Assembly (NCBI GenBank): GCA_016708725.1
Contig: JADJFE010000008.1
Span: 186,001 to 250,000 of the forward strand
DNA from: Candidatus Aalborgicola bjergmarkensis
Lineage (GTDB): Bacteria > Pseudomonadota > Gammaproteobacteria > Burkholderiales > Burkholderiaceae_C
Direction: 5' to 3'
Length of the DNA: 64,000 bases
The translations under genes and the position numbers were made by a program. How positions within the stretch are numbered: the first letter of the stretch is position 1; every line of letters begins with the position of its first letter. The notes under the pieces were generated by a model, which saw only the letters and a list, made by a program, of their open reading frames with translations, was not told where the DNA came from and did not search any database. Positions 8,882 through 18,438 of this stretch are shown here, in pieces.

Positions 8882-9529
8882 ATGAAAGACACCACCATCG
8901 TCCACTTTTTGGGTTGCGTCGCACTCCTGGGCACGAGCCTGGGAGCACCCGCACAAAATATTTATCGCTCTGTCGATGCCGACGGCAACATCACTTTCTC
9001 TGACAAGCCTCCCGCCAGTTCCACGCAGGGCAAAGTCACCACGACCGGCTCTGGCGCTGCGGGCACCAGCACCAATCCCAACCTGCCGTTTGAGCTGCGC
9101 CAGATTGCCAGCAAATATCCGGTCATCCTGTATTCCGCGCCCAAATGCACGCCATGCGACATGGGACGCTCGTTTTTAAGCGGGCGGGGCATCCCCTTTA
9201 GTGAGCGTACCGTCTCCAGCGCCGAAGACATTGATGCCCTGCAAAGGCTCAACGGCGACACGTCCTTGCCCAGTATTTCCGTCGGTGGACAGCGTGTCAA
9301 AGGCTTTTCTTCGCAAGAATGGGCGCAGTACCTGGATGCAGCAGGTTATCCGGCGACCTCAACCCTGCCTGCCGGCTACAAAAACCCCGCAGCCACGCCC
9401 CTGGTGATCGTGCAAAAGCCCACCGAATCCCCCGCCCCGAGGGCAGAGGAAAGGCCAGCCGCACCGACACCAACACCCACTACCAGACCCGCTGCCAACC
9501 CCAACAATCCGGCAGGTATTGTTTTCTGA
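8882..9529 (+). CDS. Secreted DUF4124 / glutaredoxin-like protein
   Basis: 215 residues. Residues 1-24 form a signal peptide ending APA-Q. A DUF4124 segment follows (IYRSVDADGNITFSDKPP), then a glutaredoxin-like domain at about 80-155 (VILYSAPKCTPCDMGRSFL with a CTPC redox pair, and LPSISVGGQRVKGFS). The tail is Pro/Thr/Ala-rich. It probably acts in the periplasm on disulfides or as a thiol carrier; the partner is unknown. AAGGAG at 8867-8872 gives good spacing to ATG 8882. It is convergent with the response regulator at 9583. Confidence 0.85.
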   Translation: MKDTTIVHFLGCVALLGTSLGAPAQNIYRSVDADGNITFSDKPPASSTQGKVTTTGSGAAGTSTNPNLPFELRQIASKYPVILYSAPKCTPCDMGRSFLSGRGIPFSERTVSSAEDIDALQRLNGDTSLPSISVGGQRVKGFSSQEWAQYLDAAGYPATSTLPAGYKNPAATPLVIVQKPTESPAPRAEERPAAPTPTPTTRPAANPNNPAGIVF

Positions 9530-9582
9530 CCGCGCGATTGCGGGTGGAGGTTTTGACCTGCAAACCTTGAGGGTCTTCACCT

Positions 9583-10338
9583 TCAGCCGGATACCAGCGC
9601 ACGGACTGCCGCCAGTTGGCGGCGTGAAACAGCCAGCGCTTCCTCCACGCCATGGAGCCGCACGGCCCAGCCATCGCCTTCTTCGCCGTCCACATGCCGC
9701 TCCAGGGCGCGCACGGCGTGCCGGGCAATCAAGGCGTTGCGGTGAATACGCATGAAGTCGGCGCGGTACTTTTCCTCCAGTTCGTTTAACGAGCCATCCA
9801 GAATGTAGCTGCGACTTGCCGTGCGCACCGTGATGTATTTAAGCTCGGCCTTGAAGTACAAAACCTGCGCCAACGGCAGCCGTTCGGTGCGGCCACGCTC
9901 TTGAATCACCAGCATTTCTTGTGGGAAATCGGGCGCCAAGTCCCGTGGATAGTGCGATAGGCGCTCTGCTTTTTGCAGTGATTGCTGCAAACGCTCCAGG
10001 CGTACCGGCTTGGTAAGATAGTCTACGGCCTCCAGTTCAAACGCCTGTAGCGCGTGTTCGGTGTGTGCGGTCACAAAAATCAGCAGTGGCGGCGTGACCA
10101 GTGTGCGCAACGATTGGGCCAGGGTCAGCCCATCGGCGCCGGGCATGTGGATATCGACCAGCGCCACATCCACCGCGTGTTCCTGTAGAAACGCCATAGC
10201 CTGTACCGCGTTACCCGCTTCGCCGACCCACTGCACATGCGGTGTCGCACAGTCAGCCAACAAGGTGCGCAGGCGCGCACGCGCCAGACTTTCGTCATCC
10301 ACCACCAAAACCCTGAGAGATGTCAAGGTCACGGTCAT
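9583..10338 (-). CDS. LytTR-type response regulator, AlgR-like
   Basis: 251 residues. N-terminal receiver domain with phospho-acceptor Asp 62 (VALVDIHMPGADG) and acidic pair VVDDE; C-terminal LytTR DNA-binding domain from about residue 150 (YFKAELKYITVRTASRSYILDGSL, FMRIHRNALIARHAVRALERH). It overlaps the stop of the histidine kinase by 4 bases, so the two form an operon. Relatives beside argH include AlgR, which controls surface polysaccharide and pili in Pseudomonas; targets here are not visible. Confidence 0.92.
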   Translation of the reverse strand: MTVTLTSLRVLVVDDESLARARLRTLLADCATPHVQWVGEAGNAVQAMAFLQEHAVDVALVDIHMPGADGLTLAQSLRTLVTPPLLIFVTAHTEHALQAFELEAVDYLTKPVRLERLQQSLQKAERLSHYPRDLAPDFPQEMLVIQERGRTERLPLAQVLYFKAELKYITVRTASRSYILDGSLNELEEKYRADFMRIHRNALIARHAVRALERHVDGEEGDGWAVRLHGVEEALAVSRRQLAAVRALVSG

Positions 10339-11396
10339 GGCAGGGGAACCTCGATCCGCACCTGGTACACGCCATTTTTGAAGCCGCAGCGAAACTGGCC
10401 TTGTACGTCGTGCAGCAAACTCAGGCGCGCGCGCACATTGTGCAAGGCAATGCCCTGACCACTACGCCCGCCCCGCTCTGCCGGTACGGTGTTCGTCACC
10501 TTGATGAGCACGACGGATCCTTTGCATTGGGTTGAGATTCGGACATCGGCACCACTTGGGCTGGGTTCGACACCATGCCGTACCGCATTCTCCACCAAGG
10601 GTTGCAGCAGCAAAGGAGGGAGGCGGGCAGTTTGCGCTGCCGGGTCCAGCGCCCACTGCACCCGCAGCCGCTCACCAAAACGCACTTGTTCGATGGCCAG
10701 ATAACGTTGTGCCAGGTTGATTTCCTCGGCCAGGGACACAGGCTCACCGGTGTCTTGCAAGGCGCGCCGGAACAGGTCACTTAGATCTTCCAGCAAAGTC
10801 TCGGCCTGGGCCGGTTCAGCGCGCACCAGGGCAATGGCGCTATTGAGCGTATTGAATAGGAAATGTGGACGGATGCGCGCTTGCAACTCCTCCAGGCGTG
10901 CTGTGGTATCCGCTGGCATTTGCCCTTTGGCGCGCATCACCAGCATCACCACCAGGAGGGACGATAGCAACACCCCGGCGCTGGCACTGGCCACCCAGGG
11001 CGGTGACTCCAGCAAACCGGCCACAGCCAAAACAGTGCAGCCATACACGCCCGCCAAGGCACCCAACATAACCACCAAGGCGCATTGCCAGACCCATGGC
11101 AAACGTGCCAGGAGTCTTTTTGCGCCACAGGCCATCAACAGCCACGCCAAGGTAGCCGGTAATACACCGCCTGTCACCAAGGCCAGACGCATACTCCAGT
11201 CGAACAAACCCGTAGAGGAAAAGGCAACGCCTACCCCCGCGCAGGATTCCCCCAGTAACACGGCACGCAGCACCACACCGATCTGGCAAACGTCAAATAG
11301 CAATACCGGCGTCGCACGGGTACGTGTGCTGACGGGGGGTGGATCTTGTGTCGGACCAAAGTCCTGGAAGCTTGATAAGATTTGGCTGTCGCGCAT
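10335..11396 (-). CDS. LytS/AlgZ-type sensor histidine kinase
   Basis: 353 residues. Residues about 30-155 hold four or more hydrophobic membrane segments. The HisKA-like region has the LytS-family histidine in LQARIRPHFLFNTLNS (His 178). An ATPase domain follows (LPPLLLQPLVENAVRHGV, then GQGIALHNVRARL). It lacks an obvious extracellular sensor domain. It lies divergent from argH, the same neighbourhood as fimS/algZ-algR in pseudomonads. hemC, often next to algR elsewhere, is absent here. Confidence 0.9.
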   Translation of the reverse strand: MRDSQILSSFQDFGPTQDPPPVSTRTRATPVLLFDVCQIGVVLRAVLLGESCAGVGVAFSSTGLFDWSMRLALVTGGVLPATLAWLLMACGAKRLLARLPWVWQCALVVMLGALAGVYGCTVLAVAGLLESPPWVASASAGVLLSSLLVVMLVMRAKGQMPADTTARLEELQARIRPHFLFNTLNSAIALVRAEPAQAETLLEDLSDLFRRALQDTGEPVSLAEEINLAQRYLAIEQVRFGERLRVQWALDPAAQTARLPPLLLQPLVENAVRHGVEPSPSGADVRISTQCKGSVVLIKVTNTVPAERGGRSGQGIALHNVRARLSLLHDVQGQFRCGFKNGVYQVRIEVPLP

Positions 11397-11439
11397 ACGT
11401 TCAATTTTGACTCTTTTTTGACTCTTTTTTCTTCAAACC

Positions 11440-12891
11440 ATGTCTAACAACCAACTCGATAAAAAATCTTCCGCATGGTCGGCCCTGTTTTCCGAACCCA
11501 TGAGCGAGTTGGTGCAACGCTATACCGCGAGTGTTTCCTTCGACAAACGCTTGTGGCAGGTTGACATCACCGCCTCCCTGGCACACGCCGGGATGCTGGC
11601 AGCCCAGGGCATTATCAGCACCGAGGACCACGCCGCCATTGTGCGTGGGATGCAACAGATCTGGACAGAAATCGAATCCGGCGCATTTGTCTGGAAACAA
11701 GAACTCGAAGACGTACATCTGAATATCGAAGCCCGTCTGACCCAACTGGTTGGCGATGCCGGCAAGCGGCTGCATACCGGCCGTTCACGCAATGACCAGG
11801 TTGCCACCGATGTGCGCTTGTGGCTGCGGGGGGAAATTGATGCCATTGCGGAATTGCTGACCGCATTGCAGACATCCTTGCTGGAGGTGGCCGAACGCAA
11901 CGTGGACGTCATCCTGCCGGGATTCACCCATTTGCAAGTGGCGCAACCCGTCAGCTTTGGCCATCATATGCTGGCGTACGTGGAGATGTTTTCCCGCGAT
12001 GCCGAGCGTTTTCTGGAAGTGCGCCGCCGTGTCAACCGTTTGCCCCTGGGTGCTGCTGCGCTGGCAGGCACCAGTTACCCGCTGGATCGCAAGCGGGTGG
12101 CAAAGGAGTTGGGCATGCATGATGAACACGGCGCGCCGCAGCTGTGCCGCAACAGTCTGGATGCCGTCAGTGACCGGGATTTTGCTATCGAATTCAGTGC
12201 TGCCTCCGCACTAGCCATGGTGCATATCAGCCGATTGAGTGAGGAACTGATTGTGTGGATGAGTCAGAATTTTTCCTTCATCCGGATCGCCGACCGTTTC
12301 ACCACCGGCAGCTCGATCATGCCGCAAAAGAAAAATCCCGATGTCCCCGAGTTGGCGCGTGGCAAGACCGGGCGGGTCGTAGGGCACCTGATGGGACTCA
12401 TCACCCTGATGAAAGGCCAGCCCCTGGCCTACAACAAGGACAACCAGGAGGACAAGGAGCCGCTGTTCGATACGGTAGATACCCTCAAGGACACGCTGCG
12501 TATCTTCAGCGAGATGATCGGCGGGCAACTCAACCCGGCTTCCGGCCAGAAAGAAGGGGGCATTGTGGTCTATCCGCAGGCCATGGAACAAGCCGCACGC
12601 AAGGGCTACGCCACGGCTACGGATCTAGCCGACTATCTGGTCAAAAAAGGTTTGCCGTTTCGGGATGCGCACGAGGCGGTGGCCCATGCCGTCAAGGCTG
12701 CCAGCACACACCAGGTTGATTTGTCCGAATTACCCTTGGCGGTGCTGCAGCAGTTCCACCCGGCAATTGAAAAGGATGTGTTTGATGCCCTGAGTCTGCG
12801 CGGCAGCCTGAATGCCCGCAATGTGTCTGGAGGTACCGCACCGGTGCAGGTACGTGCACAAATTGCCTGGCACCGGGAGCGCCTGTGCTAA
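11440..12891 (+). CDS. argH: Argininosuccinate lyase
   Basis: Cleaves argininosuccinate to arginine and fumarate, the last step of arginine synthesis. 483 residues. Fumarase/aspartase superfamily motifs are clear: HTGRSRNDQVATD, GFTHLQVAQPVSFGHHML, and the signature GSSIMPQKKNPDVPEL with the catalytic serine loop. The upstream gap to the divergent kinase is only 43 bases and contains a doubled TTTTGACTC word; no strong promoter is obvious. Confidence 0.97.
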   Translation: MSNNQLDKKSSAWSALFSEPMSELVQRYTASVSFDKRLWQVDITASLAHAGMLAAQGIISTEDHAAIVRGMQQIWTEIESGAFVWKQELEDVHLNIEARLTQLVGDAGKRLHTGRSRNDQVATDVRLWLRGEIDAIAELLTALQTSLLEVAERNVDVILPGFTHLQVAQPVSFGHHMLAYVEMFSRDAERFLEVRRRVNRLPLGAAALAGTSYPLDRKRVAKELGMHDEHGAPQLCRNSLDAVSDRDFAIEFSAASALAMVHISRLSEELIVWMSQNFSFIRIADRFTTGSSIMPQKKNPDVPELARGKTGRVVGHLMGLITLMKGQPLAYNKDNQEDKEPLFDTVDTLKDTLRIFSEMIGGQLNPASGQKEGGIVVYPQAMEQAARKGYATATDLADYLVKKGLPFRDAHEAVAHAVKAASTHQVDLSELPLAVLQQFHPAIEKDVFDALSLRGSLNARNVSGGTAPVQVRAQIAWHRERLC

Positions 12892-12901
12892 AACACAGGG
12901 A

Positions 12902-13372
12902 TCACCAGCGGTGGCCACGACCACCACCATGCCCACCATAATAGCCGGGGGAATAGTCGCGCGGCCCGTATCCGCGATGGTGGCGATGGTGTCTGGGGTA
13001 GTACGGCTCTGCGCGCCAGTAGTAATGGTTGCTATAGACGGGTGGAGGCTCCACGCGCACTGAGGGATAAGGTTGGTAATAGCGTGGCGGCGGCGGTGGT
13101 GGGGAATAGGCGTGCGGCTGTGGATAGTAACTTCTTTCGACCTGCGCATTGTGGCTCAGGCCCGCGCCGATCACGCTCCCGGCCACAGCACCCACCACGG
13201 CCCCGTCGTAGCCCCCCACAGACTGGCCGATGGCTGCCCCGGTCATTGCGCCCACGCCCGCACCCAGAACGGTGTGCACATCGCCAGCAGATGCCGGCAC
13301 GCAAGTCAGCAACGTGCCGCCCAGTAATAACGCAGATGCAAAGCGGAAAGTGGTGAAAGTCAGTGTGTTCAT
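12902..13372 (-). CDS. Glycine-zipper envelope protein, His/Tyr/Pro-rich tail
   Basis: 156 residues. A signal peptide (to about residue 28, ASA) is followed by a glycine-zipper segment (VLGAGVGAMTGAAIGQSVGGYDGAVVGAVAGSVIGAGL with Gly every fourth residue) that likely inserts in or lies along the outer membrane. The rest is low-complexity, rich in Pro, Tyr and His, ending in GGHGGGRGHRW. ATG 13372 is preferred over TTG 13381. Function is unknown; 17-kDa antigen/YmgG-like proteins have this design. Convergent with argH. Confidence 0.8.
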   Translation of the reverse strand: MNTLTFTTFRFASALLLGGTLLTCVPASAGDVHTVLGAGVGAMTGAAIGQSVGGYDGAVVGAVAGSVIGAGLSHNAQVERSYYPQPHAYSPPPPPPRYYQPYPSVRVEPPPVYSNHYYWRAEPYYPRHHRHHRGYGPRDYSPGYYGGHGGGRGHRW

Positions 13373-13486
13373 GATATGCAAGGGGTTTGGGTCCCGTGTT
13401 GGCCGCCAGAATGCAGCGGGTTGCCTATATTTAACGGCACAGACGGCTTCTGGATGACCGTCATGGTGACCGTCACGGCATGTTTT

Positions 13487-16342
13487 TCAGGCAATCAAGC
13501 TCAGGCCCGGCGGCAAGGATTCACCAACCAGGCGACTCTCGGTCAGTTGATCGACGGCCACATGCTGCGCCACCATGTTGATCCAGCCAGGTGGTGCGCC
13601 AACGGCAGCGAGGCGCTGCATGATGTTCTGGCGCAGGGACAGCGGTAAATCGCGGCTGCGGTCGTCGCTCATGCGTGCAATTTGTGCTGCTGCGAATGCG
13701 GCGGCTTCCAGACGCTTCCAATCCAGCACCAGCAAGGCTTTTATCCATGCGGTAGCAGCATCGGCAGGTACGGCATCGTGCGCACTGCCATAAAACGGTA
13801 TTCGGGCACCGATGCGACCCAAGGCCCAGAGCTTGACACCAAGATCGGCAACATCGAGTGTGGCGCCGCGTTGGTTGGCGGCGTGCAGGGCCTTTTGGAT
13901 GCGGCCCAAGAGCCAGTCACCAATTTCCACCTTGTAGGCCGCAGGAATGCGCTCCAGTGCGGCGCCAAGCCGCAGCATGTCGGCGTCACTCCCACTGACT
14001 GGTTTGCTGGCGCCTTGCGGCAGACCCTCTTCGCTGCTGTGCAGGTTATACGCAAAGGCATCGAGCAAACGTGCCTGTTGCTCTGTCGCAAGGCCACCAG
14101 CCACGCGCCGCCACAGGGTCCACCAGTGGGTACACACCTGTTTGTCCTTGGAAAACTGCACGCCGGTGGCAAACAGTGTCCAAAGTTGCTCCATGCGCCA
14201 CGCATCCAGGGGATGCCCGAAGCCGGGGCGCAGGCAATATCCGGCCAGATTGAGCCACACCCGCTCGTGCTCGGCCGAACGGCGTCGGCCACGCGCACGC
14301 TGCCACAGTGCATCGAACAACTGGCGCAATGTGGTCAGGGGCCATTGCTCCCGAGCACCCAGAAGTTGTTCGAGCTGCGCGCGCAATTGGCGTACATCCT
14401 TGACAGGTACCTGTTGGGCACCGGTGCCAAAAATCCGCTCGATCCGGGCGATGGCGTTTTTGATCTGTGCTGCGGGCTGGGTATCCTGCTGGCCGACTTC
14501 CTGCGGTGCAACTTCCTTGCGCAGGTCAAACTCCAGCAACCAACGCTGCTGAGGTTCGGCCTGGCTGACGCAATGCAATTCCAAAGTGCCGATTTCGGTC
14601 AATGCCGTGACGAGGTGTACGGGGATTTTTTGCCGGGCCGCTGCGCTTGCACCGGCTTGCAACACGGTGGTAATCGGAGGCAGGCGCACGCCGTCAACCC
14701 CATCCATATCCAGCAACTGTCCCGCTGCGGGCGGCTGGCTGCCATCGGAGCTGGCGCTGTAGACATGAAAGCGTACCGGTTGTCCCACGCGCAGCGAAAA
14801 CACCCGCTCACGCAGGTGCAACTCCTGCCCCACCGCGCTGCCACGTGGCAGGATGCAAATGCCGCGCGGCACCTGTGTTGCGCTGCCCCCATCCTCCAGC
14901 AGCAAAAAATAGCTGTGGGCCGCACCGCCGCCAATGGCAACCCCCAGGCCGCGCTGCGCCAGCGCGTAGGCCACAGCACCGCGCGCCACGGCCACGTCAG
15001 GGTTGTCGTTGTGCAATAGACGCAACGGTGCCCCGCGCCAGGTCTGTAGCGTGTGTTGCAGCCGTTGCACCAGGGCATGGGCGCGAAAAACGCCCCCGTT
15101 GAGCAACAGCGTATCCGGCACAACCAATTCCAATGGGTCAGTTTGATCACTTTCCAGGCCCAGCGCTTGGCGCACCACACCTGCGTGCTGGCGCAAGAAG
15201 GCGGCAATGTGGCGTGTGATGGCGGGTTCGCGCGCGTAGGGCAGGCCAAATTCCAGAATGCCGCGCCGGACTGGAGGGGCGGGTTCGTTCGGATCGATGA
15301 CCGGGAAAAAACCTTCCACAATCGTGTCTTGCACCTCCTGGCGCGTCAGCGTGACACTGCGGCTGCCTCCCACCAGCCGCGTTCCTGTACCCAACAGGGT
15401 GATCGTGGTCTGCTCTGGCGCATGGGCCGCCAGCAGCAATTCCTTGGCATTGCGGCAGCGTTCCATCAGTTGGGCCATGCGGCTGGCTGACAGCGCTGCT
15501 GCTGCCCCCCCTGCAGACTCTGCCATGCAGGACTCTACCCGGTGTGCGAGTGCCAGGTCCATGTTGTCGCCCCCCAGCATCAAATGCTTGCCAACGCCTA
15601 TGCGGGTCAGAATGGGTGTACCGTCTTGCATACCCACTGCGATCAGGCTCAGATCGGTGGTCCCCCCTCCCACGTCACACACCAGAACCAGGCGGCTTGA
15701 TGCCAGCTCCTCGGTCAATGTGGTACGGTGGCGCTGCAGCCAGTCGTAAAAAACCGCTTGCGGCTCTTCCAGCAGGCGCAGCCGGGGTAACTGAGCCTCG
15801 GTTGCAGCGCGCAGGGTCAGGGCGCGCGCGCCTTCATCAAATGAGGCGGGTACCGTCAGCACCAGTTCCTGCTGTTCCAGGGGGCTGTCGGGAAAGCGTG
15901 TATTCCACGCCGAGCGCACATACGCCAGATAACTGGTACTGGCTTGCACCGGCGACACCTTGGGCACATCAGCGGGAGCGCCCCAAGGCAAAATCGGCGC
16001 CAGGCGGTCCACTGCGGTATGCGACAACCAGCTTTTGGCACTGCTCACCAGCCGACCCGGAACCTGGGCGCCCAGTTTGCGTGCCAACTGCCCCAACACG
16101 GCTACATCGCTGTCAGGCGCTCCCGTTGGCGCGCTCCAGGGCAATTGCAACTCGCCCGGCGCCAGTTCACCTGCGGCGGCGTGGTAGCGAACCGAAGGCA
16201 GCAGGGGCAGGGTCTGGACCTCGCCTGGGGACACCAGTTGCTCGATGGCAAAAACCTGGGTTGCACCGGGAGCAGCGGTGGCCTGGTAGGCCAGTACCGT
16301 ATTCGTGGTGCCCAGATCAATGCCAACGAGGAACCGACTCAC
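13487..16342 (-). CDS. Large Hsp70-like chaperone with extended C-terminus
   Basis: 951 residues, much longer than DnaK (about 640). The actin-like ATPase domain is clear at the N-terminus: GIDLGTTNTVLAY (phosphate 1), LVCDVGGGTTDLSLIA (phosphate 2) and LLLNGGVFRAHAL (adenosine). A beta-rich region follows at about 490-620. The C-terminal 300 residues (HRL-type helices, LAGYCLRPGFGHPLDAWRMEQLW) match the DUF3731-type tail of this Hsp70 subgroup. It overlaps the upstream cyclic-nucleotide-binding gene by 4 bases, so the two are co-translated. Substrates are unknown. Confidence 0.88.
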   Translation of the reverse strand: MSRFLVGIDLGTTNTVLAYQATAAPGATQVFAIEQLVSPGEVQTLPLLPSVRYHAAAGELAPGELQLPWSAPTGAPDSDVAVLGQLARKLGAQVPGRLVSSAKSWLSHTAVDRLAPILPWGAPADVPKVSPVQASTSYLAYVRSAWNTRFPDSPLEQQELVLTVPASFDEGARALTLRAATEAQLPRLRLLEEPQAVFYDWLQRHRTTLTEELASSRLVLVCDVGGGTTDLSLIAVGMQDGTPILTRIGVGKHLMLGGDNMDLALAHRVESCMAESAGGAAAALSASRMAQLMERCRNAKELLLAAHAPEQTTITLLGTGTRLVGGSRSVTLTRQEVQDTIVEGFFPVIDPNEPAPPVRRGILEFGLPYAREPAITRHIAAFLRQHAGVVRQALGLESDQTDPLELVVPDTLLLNGGVFRAHALVQRLQHTLQTWRGAPLRLLHNDNPDVAVARGAVAYALAQRGLGVAIGGGAAHSYFLLLEDGGSATQVPRGICILPRGSAVGQELHLRERVFSLRVGQPVRFHVYSASSDGSQPPAAGQLLDMDGVDGVRLPPITTVLQAGASAAARQKIPVHLVTALTEIGTLELHCVSQAEPQQRWLLEFDLRKEVAPQEVGQQDTQPAAQIKNAIARIERIFGTGAQQVPVKDVRQLRAQLEQLLGAREQWPLTTLRQLFDALWQRARGRRRSAEHERVWLNLAGYCLRPGFGHPLDAWRMEQLWTLFATGVQFSKDKQVCTHWWTLWRRVAGGLATEQQARLLDAFAYNLHSSEEGLPQGASKPVSGSDADMLRLGAALERIPAAYKVEIGDWLLGRIQKALHAANQRGATLDVADLGVKLWALGRIGARIPFYGSAHDAVPADAATAWIKALLVLDWKRLEAAAFAAAQIARMSDDRSRDLPLSLRQNIMQRLAAVGAPPGWINMVAQHVAVDQLTESRLVGESLPPGLSLIA

Positions 16343-16830
16343 GTAAGCGCGATCCGATTGGAAATATCCAGCATGCGCGAAGCCAGAACGGCACCCAAAG
16401 CCATAGCCAGCGCCAGCGCCACGGTGGGGTGTTGTTTGGAGAGTGTCTCAAAATTGGCGGGGGTCATTTCCCACACCTTGCAGTTGCTGTAAACCGACAC
16501 CGATGCCGTGCGCGACTGGTGCGAGAAGAAGCTGCCTTCGCCCGCCACGTTGCCGGGGCCGATAATCGCCAACTGAACCAGGCCCGAATGGGTACGCATG
16601 TCCACTTTGAGGTCGCCCGACTCGATGAAATAAATGTTGCGGTCGGTGTCCCCTTGCGCAATCAGCAAATGCCCACGCTGCAAGAGCATGGGGCGCGTGT
16701 AGGCACCCAGAACGCTCCAATAGTGCCGCTCCAAAAATGCGCCCAGGCTACCGGGTTCCTTGTGACGGACAATGGCTGCGGCCAGGGCGCTGACATCGGG
16801 TGTTTTTGAAGGCGTGGTCGAAAAAGTCAT
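16339..16830 (-). CDS. Cyclic-nucleotide-binding domain protein without DNA-binding domain
   Basis: 163 residues. A single Crp-like beta-barrel at about 45-140 (RGHLLIAQGDTDRNIYFIESGDLKVDM, IGPGNVAGEGSFFSHQSRTASVSV), with the Gly-Glu-Gly-Ser turn and an Arg in RTASV of the phosphate-binding cassette. There is no helix-turn-helix, so it is probably a sensor or regulatory partner, not a transcription factor. It overlaps the Hsp70-like gene by 4 bases, which points to a joint function. Confidence 0.85.
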   Translation of the reverse strand: MTFSTTPSKTPDVSALAAAIVRHKEPGSLGAFLERHYWSVLGAYTRPMLLQRGHLLIAQGDTDRNIYFIESGDLKVDMRTHSGLVQLAIIGPGNVAGEGSFFSHQSRTASVSVYSNCKVWEMTPANFETLSKQHPTVALALAMALGAVLASRMLDISNRIALT

Positions 16831-16889
16831 GGTTTGTTTTCAATACGGAAATATGCGCCATTTTCCACGCAAATAAGCGCTGACGATGA

Positions 16890-18329
16890 CTATCGCGGCA
16901 CAATAAACACCGATTTTTCTGCGACGCTGGCGGCAGACTGTTCATTGGAAATCATGAAATGGATGGGGTGTGAGCCCGCAGGCGCGTTACCGAAAGGAAG
17001 TTGGACGCGCACCACGACCCAACGGGACTGGGCAGGCTCCACGGCCACCGCCACCTCTTCCTGCGCCACGGTTGTAAGCCCAGGCAAGCCCTGAACCGCT
17101 ATGCGGTAGTGCTGTTCGGATTCCGTGGCGTTCATGATTTGCAGCCGGTAGACATTTTCAATACCCTCCGGCACGATCCGCGCCAAAGTCCCCCGATCAC
17201 GCACCACATCCACCTTGAAAGGCGTACGCAGCACCAGACTGATGCACATGGCAAGCACCACGGCACCCAGGATCGAGGAATACATCAACACACGCGGCCG
17301 CAGCACATGGCGCAGCGTTTCCCGTGCGCTCCAGTTCTGGTGCATAGCGTTTTCGGTGGTGTATTTCACCAATCCGCGTGGATAACCCACCTTGTCCATC
17401 ACCGTGTCGCAGATATCGGCGCACGCCCCGCAGCCGATGCACTCATACTGCAAACCATTGCGAATGTCGATGCCTGTCGGGCATACCTGCACGCACAGAC
17501 TGCAGTCAATGCAATCCCCGATATCCGGTGTTTTGGGACGGTTTTTACGGGCTTTTGCACTGCGGGGTTCGCCGCGCTGGGTGTCGTAACTGACAACCAG
17601 CGTATCCTTGTCGAACATCGCACTTTGAAAGCGGGCATAAGGGCACATGTATTTGCAAACCTGCTCGCGCATGAAACCCGCATTTCCGTAGGTGGCAAAG
17701 CCGTAAAACAATACCCAGAACGTCTCCCATGACCCCAACTGCTGTTGCCACACGATGGCATAGCCCAGTTCCCGTATGGGGGTGAAATATCCCACAAAGG
17801 TAAAGCCTGTCCACAGTGAAACAGCAATCCATAGCAGATGTTTGCCAGACTTGCGCACGATCTTGTCGCCAGTCCATGGGCCAGCATCCCTGCGCATGCG
17901 TGCAGAGCGGTCCCCTTCGACCTTTTTTTCCAGCCAGAGGAAAATTTCCGTATAAACCGTTTGTGGGCAAGCGTACCCGCACCATAAACGCCCTGCGATG
18001 GCCGTGAACAGGAATAAGGACAAGGCCGAGATGACCAGGATTCCGGTGAGATAAATAAAATCCTGCGGATACAAGACCAGGCCAAAAATGTAAAAACGAC
18101 GGGCTCCCAGATCAAAATTCACCGCCTGACGTTGCCCCCATTCGAGCCAGGGCAAGCCGTAGAACACAATCTGGGTTAAAAACACCATGCCCCAGCGCCA
18201 GTTGGCAAAGCGACCCGCTACGCTGCGCGGATAGATTTTTTCGTGCGCGACATACAAGGAAGCCGTGGCAGTGCTTGCATCCGCTTCGGATGGGTAGATG
18301 GGGATGGTCTTGGCAGGAGTTTTTTTCAT
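16890..18329 (-). CDS. ccoG: Cytochrome c oxidase accessory protein CcoG
   Basis: Membrane polyferredoxin (FixG/RdxA family) needed for copper delivery to cbb3 oxidase. 479 residues from ATG 18329; the frame is open from 18455 but the extra residues lack family likeness. Hydrophobic segments lie at about 50-70, 95-120 and 170-220, with a further one in IGCG-distal TM near 350. Cys motifs: CGYACPQTVYTE, CKYMCPYARFQ, and the 4Fe-4S ferredoxin pair CIDCSLCVQVCPTGID / CIGCGACADICDTVMD. A C-terminal Ig-like domain (YRLQIMNATESEQHYRI) ends the protein. ccoNOQP genes are not in the window. Divergent from a Crp-type regulator. Confidence 0.95.
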   Translation of the reverse strand: MKKTPAKTIPIYPSEADASTATASLYVAHEKIYPRSVAGRFANWRWGMVFLTQIVFYGLPWLEWGQRQAVNFDLGARRFYIFGLVLYPQDFIYLTGILVISALSLFLFTAIAGRLWCGYACPQTVYTEIFLWLEKKVEGDRSARMRRDAGPWTGDKIVRKSGKHLLWIAVSLWTGFTFVGYFTPIRELGYAIVWQQQLGSWETFWVLFYGFATYGNAGFMREQVCKYMCPYARFQSAMFDKDTLVVSYDTQRGEPRSAKARKNRPKTPDIGDCIDCSLCVQVCPTGIDIRNGLQYECIGCGACADICDTVMDKVGYPRGLVKYTTENAMHQNWSARETLRHVLRPRVLMYSSILGAVVLAMCISLVLRTPFKVDVVRDRGTLARIVPEGIENVYRLQIMNATESEQHYRIAVQGLPGLTTVAQEEVAVAVEPAQSRWVVVRVQLPFGNAPAGSHPIHFMISNEQSAASVAEKSVFIVPR

Positions 18330-18409
18330 CTTTATTGCCCGGTAAATCGCCCGGAAAATTCTCGCCTGGAAATGTCCGGGCCAGCTTAACCGAAAATGCA
18401 CACACTGTC

Positions 18410-18425
18410 TGTGACCAAGGTCACC
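18410..18425. promoter_or_regulatory. CRP-type palindrome between ccoG and the Crp-family gene
   Basis: TGTGA, six bases CCAAGG, then TCACC: one mismatch from the TGTGA-N6-TCACA consensus for Crp-family sites. It ends 13 bases before ATG 18439 and is about 81 bases upstream of the ccoG start, so a bound regulator could control both directions or repress its own gene. Confidence 0.55.
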
Positions 18426-18438
18426 AAGGAAAAACAAC

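Noticed and set aside
13682..15019. 445-codon frame opposite the Hsp70-like gene
   Set aside because: Antisense shadow; the Hsp70 motifs on the minus strand are decisive.
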